NCBI GenBank assembly: GCA_019009955.1
Contig: CM032233.1
Span: forward strand, 122,576,501 to 122,640,500
Source: Riptortus pedestris
Lineage: Eukaryota > Arthropoda > Insecta > Hemiptera > Alydidae
Direction of reading: 5' to 3'
DNA: 64,000 nucleotides
Shown here: positions 55,903 to 64,000 of the stretch, in pieces
Layout of the letters: the number at the start of each line of letters is the position of its first letter
Position numbering within the stretch: the stretch's first letter is position 1
The notes under the pieces: generated by a model
What the model was told of the DNA's origin: nothing
Databases searched by the model: none
What the model saw: the letters and a program-made list of their open reading frames with translations, nothing else
Program-made: the position numbers and the translations under genes

Positions 55903-56995
55903 TAAAGATGCACTAAGTAGCATGGTTGTGGGAAAGCTCTCTTGGCAGGAGCAAAGCTGTGAAGTCATCGATATGCTACTCTTCGTAATAAGAACCAGAA
56001 TTAAGATACACTAAGTATCATGGTTGTGGGCGAGCTGTCTGGGCAGGAGCAAAGCTGTGAAGTCATCGATATGCTACTCTTCGTAATAAGAACCAGAATT
56101 AAGATACACTAAGTATCATGGTTGTGGGCGAGCTGTCTGGGCAGGAGCAAAGCCGTGAAGCCATCGATATGCTACTCTTCGTAATAAGAACCAGAATTAA
56201 GATACACTAAGTATCATGGTTGTGGGCGAGCTGTCTGGGCAGGAGCAACGCCGTGAAGCCATCGATATGCTAGTCTTCGTAATAAGAACCAGAATTAAGA
56301 TACAGTAAGTATCTTGGTGGTGGGCGAGCTGTCTGGCCAGGAGCATCGCCGTGAAGCAATCGATATGCTAGTCTTCGTAATAAGAACCAGAATTAAGATA
56401 CACTAAGTATCATGGTTGTGGGCGAGCTGTCTGGGCAGGAGCCACGCCGTGAAGCCATCGATATGCTACTCTTCGTAATAAGAACCAGAATTAAGATACA
56501 CTAAGTATCATGGTTGTGGGCGAGCTGTCTGGGCAGGAGCCACGCCGTGAAGCCATCGATATGCTACTCTTCGTAATAAGAACCAGAATTAAGATACACT
56601 AAGTATCATGGTTGTGGGCGAGCTGTCTGGGCAGGAGCAAAGCTGTGAAGTCATCGATATGCTACTCTTCGTAATAAGAACCAGAATTAAGATACACTAA
56701 GTATCATGGTTGTGGGCGAGCTGTCTGGGCCGGAGCCACGCCGTGACGCCATCGATATGCTACGCTTCGAAATAAGAACCTGAATTAAGATACACTAAGT
56801 ATCATGGTTGTGGGCGAGCTGTCTGGGCAGGAGCAAAGCTGTGAAGTCATCGATATGCTACTCTTCGTAATAAGAACCAGAATTAAGATACACTAAGTAT
56901 CATGGTTGTGGGCGAGCTGTCTGGGCAGGAGCAAAGCTGTGAAGTCATCGATATGCTACTCTTCGTAATGAGAACCAGATACACTAAGTATCATG
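55903..56995 (+). repeat. 98-bp tandem satellite, about 11 units
   Basis: Units start at 55903, 56001, 56099, 56197, 56295, 56393, 56491, 56589, 56687, 56785 and 56883, each 98 bp, reading AAGATACACTAAGTATCATG ... CATCGATATGCTACTCTTCG ... AATAAGAACCAGAATT. The first unit is the most diverged; the last breaks off at a TTAGCAG-family copy. Variant bases (AAGCTGTGAAGTC, CACGCCGTGAAGCC) are shared between non-adjacent units, consistent with unequal exchange. Confidence 0.95.
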
Positions 56996-57012
56996 GTTGT
57001 GGGGGAATTTTG

Positions 57013-57652
57013 TTATTAGCAGATTTCCCTTAAGGGAAATTGGCTATTGAGGTTGTACTCATGACGCGATTTTTCGAAACATTCCCTCAAATGTACATCG
57101 ATCCTACCTAGTAGATGATGAAAATGAGGTCCCATCAAAATTTTATATAGATAGATATATACTTCTATCTATCTATATATTTGCGTTTTACCGTTCTAGC
57201 GGTCGCAATTTTTGTCTTATCGTTACCAAACTTGATATATAATCGTTTTATATAAAAAGAAAGATCAAGTTCGTTAACGGCTGAAATCGGACCAGGAGGA
57301 GGGGGTTTTAAAGGGAGAGAATTATGAAAATTCGAAATATCTCCTTTACTATACGTCTAATCAAAAAGTGTAGAGAATCAATCTTATTCCAAATGTAATG
57401 TTCTAAGTACGTTTTTGCTCTGTCTTGATTATTAACCGAGATATTTCCAATTTTTAGTTTTCAACCTTCAGTAAACTCCCCCTCCTACTCATGTCATATT
57501 AACAATAAGCAGCTATATTATGAAGCACTGTATTTGAAGCCTAAATAACAAATATTGTTCTTATTGAACTTTTAGTTTTCAAGATAAATGCAAATATGTG
57601 GGCACACGTGGGAAATCCGCTTAGTTTACGCAGTCCCTTCGTGACAGACTTT
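57013..57652 (+). mobile_element. TTAGCAG-family (HINE-like) copy
   Basis: TTAGCAGATTTCCCTTAAGG to GCAGTCCCTTCGTGACAGAC. The microsatellite has changed to (ATAG)n/(ATCT)n at 57146-57178. Second-subfamily 3' module. Confidence 0.75.
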
Positions 57653-57689
57653 TGTTTTAAATTAAAAGCAGGTACGGTTGGGAGTAGTT

Positions 57690-57772
57690 GCTGATTTGAT
57701 CGTCGGGGCGGGTGGGGGTAACAGCTGATCGGGGAGCGGGAGCGGGAGAGGGGCGCGGGGCGGGGGTTCAGT
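57690..57772 (+). promoter_or_regulatory. GC-rich core promoter candidate
   Basis: An 80-bp island of high G+C in AT-rich surroundings with GC boxes (CGGGGCGGGTGGGGG, GGGGCGCGGGGCGGGGG), several CpG, a CAGCTG E-box, and an arthropod initiator TCAGT at 57768-57772. It ends 40 bases before the candidate start codon. A five-codon upstream frame starts at 57797. Confidence 0.35.
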
Positions 57773-57810
57773 TGCCTACCTCCATTAGACCGTCCTATGT
57801 CCGATCTGCA

Positions 57811-57897
57811 ATGACAGACACATCGCTAGGAGTTGCTAAATCCAATCCCAGCACAGTCTGTGATAGCCCTGTAACTGATCCAGGCTCAACCCTCAAG
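57811..57897 (+). CDS. candidate first coding exon, unknown protein
   Basis: ATG at 57811 (context CTGCAATGA) opens 29 codons, beginning MTDTSLGVAKSNPSTVC and ending DPGSTLK, running into a splice donor AAG|GTATAA in phase 0. The peptide is hydrophilic and Ser/Thr-rich, like the disordered N-terminus of an intracellular regulatory protein; no domain is visible. It sits just downstream of the GC-rich promoter candidate, and the following 4.7 kb is the least repetitive part of the window, as expected for a first intron. The candidate exon at 62633 continues in the same phase. Unconfirmed without transcripts. Confidence 0.4.
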
Positions 57898-59279
57898 GTA
57901 TAATAGATCTTACATTAAAACCCCTAATATCTAGATCATCTCCCCCTAGGCCCATTACTCACTCTGTCCTACCTTCCCTGTCTCTCGTCTTTTCTTTCCA
58001 TACCGCCAAAAGATTACTATTTTCAAAAGCCTGACCTTTCAAAATAACCAGGGAAAAAATACCATAAATTATGAATGAAAGCCAGTACAGAAATGGAATC
58101 ATTTTCTCACAAACAACTCTTAGTTAGTAGACAGCTCATGTGAAAAATACTCCAAATAAACCATAAAATCAACAAAATATAATTAAATATTCGTCTGCAT
58201 ATATAGACCTAATTTAATGAGCTCAATTAGTGGCTCAACCAGCCTCACAAGGAGTAACTTCCTCAAAAGTCTTTTGTTTCTAACAGCACTTACTCTAAAT
58301 TACACTTCTTTTTATTTGAAAGTTGAAATGTAAGCTTAATAAAACTCCATTGTTACCATTTATATGATTTCTATATGGTCAGCTTGTCAGTAACATAGCT
58401 CCACTCTAGGAACACACTCACAATTGGTCCCTCACTTAAATAAACAATGAAAAATCCAGTTTTGTCCACACTACTAGTTAACTTTGCAATTTACTATCAC
58501 CAATTACTATGAAGCACATACAATGATTATATCCAATATGTGATACACTTAGTCCCTGTGAGATTTTGTTTTTTGACTGAAATTTAGTTTACAGTAGCTC
58601 TAGGGCTTAAATCCTTCATATTAACTCATTGTAGTTTTTAAGTTTAAAAAGGTATTAGATTCTCTCATAAGGAAAATCACTTAATATATTGTTTTCATTT
58701 CAAACCATCAGTTAGGATTAAATATTTCATCTCATGCTTATATTTATAACAGATTTCGTTGTTGTGTAGAGAGCTTTCCTCATATATTACAAATAAAGAC
58801 ATATTATTATATAATTAAATCTTTAATATTTGTTGTGAATACCAAGATTGAGAGGAATATAAAATGTTTTAAACACACACTCTCATAATAAAACAAAAAT
58901 CGCGTAATAAACCAACTCCTGAATTATAATTAAATACTTTGTTGTCACTCTTGTGTTATTATACAATTTTTGGAGTTATTCATTAATTGATTAGAGTTAT
59001 TTAAAAGAATATGTATTACGAATAAGGAAATATTTAGAGCGCAATAAATCTTTAATATTTACTGTTGTGCGTGACTAGATAAAGTAAAGTAAATAATTTT
59101 TATTTACAAATCTTTCTATGTACGATACCCAAATCTGTGTCATTTTTGTCTAATATTTTATTTCCTCTTAACTCCGTATGTAACATTATTCCAGCTTTCT
59201 ATTTGGAAAATGCTAGTATTATTATATTCATTATTATTTTTACAAAAATATGCTTTTGTTGAATAAAATTATGCGGTTT
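57898..59279. other. AT-rich, low-repeat DNA (candidate intron)
   Basis: About 1.4 kb without TTAGCAG-family sequence, simple repeats or recognisable coding, clearly different in texture from the rest of the window. Confidence 0.4.
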
Positions 59280-59600
59280 TAACACATTTCTCTCAAAGAT
59301 ATTCAGCTATTGATGTTGTACTAATGACATAAATATCGAGAAATTTCTTCAACTCTCTATCAATCCTAACCTTGTATATCACAAAAATGAGGTTCATTCA
59401 AATATGTGTGTGTCTGTTAACACCCAAGCAATCACAATTTGTTTAATTATATGGAGTGTGGTATTAAAACATTTGATATAGAACTAAAAATTAATAGATG
59501 TGTGTGCAAGCGAGGATGAGAAGTTAGGGCTTTAGAGAGGGCCAGAAATAAAAATCTCACATTTCTCTATATCTACTAGACATACAGAATATTTTTATTG
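59280..59600 (+). mobile_element. highly diverged TTAGCAG-family copy
   Basis: Recognisable only by block order: CTCAAAGATATTCAGCTATTG, CTTCAACTCTCTATCAATCC, AAAAATGAGGTTCATTCAAA, GTCTGTTAACACCCAAGCAA. Confidence 0.45.
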
Positions 59601-59610
59601 ACTTTTTTTT

Positions 59611-59830
59611 ATTTATTTACGTCCACTTTATGCTACAATGGCTAATTGGGACGGGTTATCTACAGGTTACCACCCTTTTCTAGCCAGGGTGGAACTAAGG
59701 AATTTATTTAATGAGTCCGTCACCAAATACTACGTTCCTATTGCCCTGAGCGGGAATTAAACTCGCCACTCTAGGTTTACCATGTGAGATTGAGACCAAC
59801 GCCTTAACTCACACGGCCAACCTGAGCCCC
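59611..59830 (-). mobile_element. SINE-1 copy
   Basis: Complete in length. On the minus strand: GGGGCTCAGGTTGGCCGTGT (A box TGGCCGTGTGAG), GAGTTTAATTCCCGCTC (B box with a T for C change), CACCCTGGCTAGAAAAGGG, GATAACCCGTCCCAATTAGC, ending in AAATAAATAAA. Confidence 0.85.
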
Positions 59831-60380
59831 ATTTTTTTTTTATTATGAAAGTCTATAAATTTAAAAAAAAAATATTGACATATTTCGACCTTAAGCACTG
59901 GAATAGAGACATCGTATATAACTTCCAAATAAAATAATTAGAAGCGGAGTACAGCAAAACATTTTCATTATTTTATTTAATATGAGTCATATAGTGCTGA
60001 CATTAGATTTTTGTTGTTTTTTTTTAATTAAGTGGATTTATACGATATTTTCCTATCCTGCTGCCTTTAATATTAATTGGTTTCGTAATTTTTTATTTCA
60101 AACCCAAAAACCAAAATACGGTTAAGTAAACTTCTCAAAAAGCTCCCAAAAACGCCAGACAGGATTTTCTGTAATCTCTAAAAGCTGTTTTAATTGAGCT
60201 AGGAATGTGGGAATGGTCGTTTTACTCTGTTAATCAGGTTATAATAAAATGATTTTTTTCAAAACTCAAAATAAATTTTTTTATTATTTTGAAAAGTGTG
60301 TCTCGAGGAATTTTCAAAAAATTCTTAGGTACTTATATTTAGTATATGTCGAAGTTTGAAAACGGGTATATAATGGGTTC

Positions 60381-60575
60381 ATGAGATCTGAATGTTTGGA
60401 GCACAATACCTTGTTTGTTTACAGCCTTCAAAAGAAACTTCAGATTTTAACAAAACATTTCCAGAAAGTGCCAAACAAGATTTGTTACTACTCGGATGGA
60501 TGTGCTGCCTGCGAGAAAAACAAAAAAAAATGCGTAAACTTGTACTATCACAAGGAGGATTTTGATGAAGGAATT
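60381..60575 (+). pseudogene. fragment of a transposon-associated protein with SDG motif
   Basis: The open frame contains LTKHFQKVPNKICYYSDG and then NLYYHKEDFD. I recall the pattern I-x-Y-F-S-D-G-x-x-x-x-x-K-N-x-K-N-x-x-N-L-x-x-H-x-x-D-F from multi-copy uncharacterised, probably transposon-derived, proteins of aphids and other insects; the SDG aspartate may be catalytic. The expected continuation (W-H-F-F-A-T-x-H-G-K) is replaced by TTAGCAG-family sequence from about 60575. The superfamily is not certain. Confidence 0.4.
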
Positions 60576-60895
60576 TTCCAAATTCGAAATATCTCTGTTA
60601 CTATACGTCGGATGGAAAAATTGTATATAAACAATCTTATTGCTAATTAAAATTACTTTAAATATTGTATAGTACATATTTTCCATATAATAAGTATTAT
60701 CCCAGATATTTGTATTTATGACACTTTCCGTTGTAGATATTATTTACTTGTAAATTGACTGAATGATTTTTTATTACCGTTTGTATACATTCCTTTAACA
60801 TTCACAGTGGTGTTACCAGTATGTAGATTTATCTGTTGTAAACCTTCCCGTGAGAAATCTGCTTAGTTAATGCAGCCCCTGTGTGACGGAAATCG
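60576..60895 (+). mobile_element. 3' part of a TTAGCAG-family copy
   Basis: GAATTTTCCAAATTCGAAAT through ATCTGCTTAGTTAATGCAGC and GTGTGACGGA at 60895; joined directly to the SDG fragment. Confidence 0.6.
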
Positions 60896-61070
60896 TGTCA
60901 TGAGTGCTACAACCTCAATAGCAGACTACCCTTGGTTGGAAATTTGTTAAAAACACATTTAGTTTGTTAATATTAAAGTTAGAGAAAAACCCATAGAATA
61001 ATAATTGTAGGCTGTGATAGCTTTATCAATACGATTGATCATACAGTATTTTACTGCTCAGGAAATTTAA

Positions 61071-61101
<31 letters not shown>

Positions 61102-61415
61102 TGTTGTTTCTCTATATGTTAAATATCCAGTTTGGTAAAAATTGTGACTACCAGGGCATCTTAACTTGATGAACGATGGGGATTTTACGTACTCATACTT
61201 ATACAATGGACATAACAAACCACTTTCAGTCAACCCTCAAATATTACACTAGCAATAAAACATATTCTAAATTTATTTTTTTTTAAAACGGTACTTTTCA
61301 GTCAACGGGAGGCCACTCATTTATAAACAATTATTAAATCATAATAAAAAAAAAATCACTTTATTGTTTAAAATAACGTTTCTAGAATTTATAAATGACA
61401 AAATATTATTATAAA
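60896..61415. repeat. eroded family pieces and a (TA)n tract
   Basis: Reversed 5'-end remnants at 60890-60950, TA tract at 61070-61095; otherwise unclassified. Confidence 0.4.
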
Positions 61416-61740
61416 TTAGCAATAGTCCAGAACTGAACGATGTCGCGTAGTAGCCGCATGAAGTGGTTGTCCCTGGTCGACGTCCACCACATGAACTCTG
61501 CAAGGTAGCTCCAAGTGGTGTCTGGTAGAACCCCTTTGCCATTTAGCACAACCCCACATCCTTTCAACGTTTTATTGTATGCACCCGGTTATAGGATCAA
61601 TGAAATTATATTTATGATTTACATGTAGATGTGAAAATCCCGCTTTTTCCAGTTGTTCATTATTGTAACCTTTCCTGTAATCTGTCATTATTGTAGAATC
61701 AGTCTCAACGAATTTAGTAATCTTCAAATTCATCTTCAAA
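61416..61740 (-). pseudogene. Merlin/ISXO2-type transposase C-terminal fragment
   Basis: The minus strand reads KFVETDSTIMTDYRKGYN, LEKAGFSHLHVNHKYNFIDP and ITGCIQ, a TAA stop at 61572-61574, then NVERMWGCAKWQRG and HHLE. After a one-base frameshift near 61508 it continues YLAEFMWW, RDNHFMRLLRDI and stops. T-D-x-x-x-x-Y ... H-x-x-V-N-H-x-x-x-F-V-D-P-x-T-G-x-x-x-Q-x-x-E-x-x-W ... Y-L-x-E-F-x-W is the signature of IS1595/ISXO2-like DDE transposases, represented in animals by Merlin elements. The N-terminal half and TIRs are not seen. Confidence 0.75.
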
Positions 61741-62632
61741 TGGCAAAAGTTACCATAATAAAGGAATAAAACTAATGCAAATAAAGGTCTTTAACCTAAT
61801 TTCTGCATATCTTTTTATGTGTTTTGTATACAAATTTTATTTTTCTTAAAGGTTTTAGTTCGGAAAGAGCTAAATTTAGAGTCTTAAGTAGTGGCTCAGG
61901 TCTGGAGTAAGTTGAAGCTATTATATTAAAAAAAATGTTTTAGAATGTTTTATTGCTATTGTAATATTGTAGTGTTGACTAAAAATGGTTTGTATTGTGC
62001 AGTGAATAAGTATATATATTAGAAAATTACTCAGGGATTTTTTTTTATACTGAAATTGATCACAATAGATACTTTAACTGGGAGGCTACTGACCAGAGCC
62101 GCCTATTCCAGGGTGATGGTTTAAAGAAATTCACAATTGAGGGTATACAACAGTATTCCTCCAAATCTTTGCAGACCATAGAAAAGGAGTGGCCAAAATA
62201 TTTGAATGTGAAGTAGTGATATATACCTATAGATTGTTTGTTTCTTCTCTCTAGCGATAATATATGTTAACTTCATTATTGACTCTATCTAATCATCAGA
62301 AACAGGACCCAAAAAGTGTATTAGGCAAGGGGATAAAAAGTTAATGTAAAAAAATACCAGGAAAATGTTAGTTTGTAAATACTAATAACAGTGTCACCAA
62401 AAAATGATTATGATTGCCTAGGTGTTTTGATATTGAGTGTATGATTCATGCTCCTAACTTCTTCATGGTATCTCAGGGGAAGGCTAGCTGTCTTATCCAA
62501 TGTATTTATACCTGTCTTGTTCGAGGGCTACAGTTGCTCTAACTTAACTTGTTTATAATTATAATATTTCCATTTAAAATTAAGTTGTTTTTCTTTGGTT
62601 CCATTTTCTAAATTGAGATTATTGGTTTTCAG
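61741..62632. other. low-repeat AT-rich DNA
   Basis: No repeat family identified. A possible mini-exon lies at 62113-62142 (CTATTCCAG|GGTGATGG ... GAG|GGTATAC) but is too short to support. Confidence 0.3.
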
Positions 62633-62680
62633 TCTGGTGATGGCACTTCTACATTTTCATCATCCGGTCAAAGGAAAATG
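62633..62680 (+). CDS. candidate second coding exon, unknown protein
   Basis: Flanked by ATTATTGGTTTTCAG| (acceptor) and |GTAATGTAT (donor). 48 bp, open in phase 0: SGDGTSTFSSSGQRKM. Phase and composition (Ser/Gly-rich, hydrophilic) fit direct splicing to the exon ending at 57897, giving a 45-residue N-terminus so far. Further exons would be to the right of the window. The evidence is splice syntax and phase only. Confidence 0.35.
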
Positions 62681-64000
62681 GTAATGTATAATTGAATTCC
62701 TAATTTGGTAAGGCAATAATAATTTCGTAAAAGGTATAATTAATTTCTTTATTTCTATTGGAAAAAATAAAAAGTATTTGTGTACGATTTTGTCAAATGG
62801 TATTATTGTATGGAATATGTAAGTTACTTGTATTACAAATTGGCATACACTGAATAAAATGTCAAATTCTCAATATATTCTATTGTAATTATGATTTAGC
62901 TGAACATTTTGAATCTATGTTTATGTTTAAGTATTCCAAAAACATTTATATAATTAGAACCCTTTGCCTACAAGAAAGACACTTATAATTTTGCCACTGT
63001 ATTTATTCACTTGTCACTGTCCATATATCTTTTTATCAAATAGATTTAAACCCATGAAATTCACTTTACTTTTGCAGTTACATTGTGAAACAATTTAGTG
63101 TAACTACTTGAATAACGAGTAGGTATCTTTAGTATGTAATGCCTCTATAATAAGACAGAGAATATGTCTATCTCAAAACTCTCAGCAAAGCCATTTGTCC
63201 ATCTCTTTGCCCTTCATACCTTGTTGAGCAAAGGGTTCTCAAGTAAAATGTAGTCATTAGTCACTTGGGGTTGATTAGTCAAATTTTTGTGGGAATTGGT
63301 TGGTTGTTTGTTCTAATATTTAAATGATTTGCAAATAACGAATTGCATGGATAAAATTAATAGCATAATTTACAAACCGAATTGGTTTTGGCCCTGTTCC
63401 TCGAATGAGGCAAAAATATTGCTTTCTGTGGGGTTCAGATTCACACATACGTTTTTGCCTGTGCTGTATTACAGTAATGGCACACGGACGACATCAGAGG
63501 ACTATCTAAAATGCTAATAAACATATCATCATACCTTTGCTTATTGTAAAAATGTGGGAGTGGGGTTTTACACAAAACTCATAACAAAAAAATACAGATA
63601 GCTCTCTTGATATTTGTGTATGAATACATATTTGAGGTTGAATGTATAAAACAACATTCATAACCAATCATTTGAACAAAAACCTTTTTCTTGCATGTTT
63701 CTTTTTACTTTGTGTAATAGCAGGTATTTACAATTTATACATCCTGTGTGTATATATATTTATAATCTTAATCAAATCTCATTTTTCTCATATATTTAGA
63801 TCAATGGATAAAAAACATTTTTTGAAAAATCGCATCAATTTTAATTTCCTTCATTCAGGAGGTCTTCGAACATTTGATATTCATAAACTTATAAACAACA
63901 TAAACTTCTTTGATATTCAATTTAATATCAGGGTACCTGAATGAAATGAAATGAAAGAAAGGTAGAATTCAATACCAAAAGTGACTTTTGTTGAAATTAT
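62681..64000. other. AT-rich DNA, no gene supported
   Basis: Small open frames (63329-63517 and 63642-63944, + strand) have no recognisable motif. 63760-63860 faintly resembles the conserved block of the TTAGCAG family (TCAATGGATAAAAAACATTT, TTTGAAAAATCGCATCAA), so part of this is old repeat. Confidence 0.35.

Noticed and set aside
55903..56995. CRISPR-like array
   Set aside because: Repeat units are contiguous 98-bp monomers without unique spacers, and this is eukaryotic DNA.
63642..63944. 100-codon + strand frame near the right edge
   Set aside because: Part of it coincides with degraded TTAGCAG-family blocks and it has AT-rich, low-information composition; no domain or start context.

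Overview
This is a 64 kb piece of AT-rich nuclear DNA from an animal, most likely an arthropod and probably an insect. The clues are Jockey-clade, RTE-like and Penelope-like retroelements, a Ty3/Gypsy relic, Tc1/mariner, hAT-like, Merlin-like (ISXO2-type) and Ginger-like DNA transposon relics, Helitron-like elements, tRNA-derived SINEs, TCAGT/TATA core-promoter syntax and split genes. No intact protein-coding gene lies wholly inside the window. Almost everything readable is transposable-element debris, simple repeats or tandem satellites. Long reading frames in the GA, poly-C and CTAACCCC arrays are by-products of the repeats.

The dominant component is one interspersed family, called here the 'TTAGCAGATTTCCC family', with about 20 well-preserved copies and many eroded ones. 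Its plan is constant: a 5' palindrome around CCCTTAAGGG, a conserved block of about 130 bp, a (TA)n microsatellite, a G-rich middle, a copy of the subterminal motif inverted as GGGAAATCTGC, a short 3' hairpin (CGCAGCCCCTGCG) and a terminal T run. Subterminal inverted repeats, an internal microsatellite, a 3' hairpin and insertion between T residues match the Helentron-associated (HINE/DINE-like) plan, so I read it as a non-autonomous Helentron-type element. A second family ends in a GC-rich hairpin followed by CTAG and is Helitron-like. Other transposons are repeatedly nested in the (TA)n tracts of the first family.

Layout: 0-12.9 kb, TTAGCAG-family and Helitron-like copies with two TIR elements; 13.1-14.5 kb, degraded Ty3/Gypsy pol; 14.9-16.0 kb, G-run minisatellite; 16.7-30 kb, nested TTAGCAG-family copies, one Helitron-like copy, a SINE with perfect target duplications and an hAT-like element; 30.2-34 kb, GA tracts, a rigid 16-bp C15A array and near-duplicate modules that look partly like assembly artefact; 34-43.6 kb, more family copies, a 27-bp minisatellite and LINE pieces; 44.6-46.8 kb, GA tracts and duplicated modules; 46.9-49 kb, LINE tail and a Ginger-like relic inside a SINE; 49-55.8 kb, family copies, LINE, Jockey and Penelope tails; 55.9-57.0 kb, a 98-bp satellite; 57.7-64 kb, less repetitive DNA with a candidate promoter and first exon (57.7 kb), a candidate second exon (62.6 kb), a Merlin/ISXO2-type transposase fragment and a SINE.

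The best candidates for host genes are the GC-rich promoter/exon pair on the + strand at 57.7 and 62.6 kb, and a TATA-Inr promoter with a signal-peptide first exon on the - strand at 51.2 kb. Both are predictions from sequence syntax only. All family names come from motif recognition without database searches.
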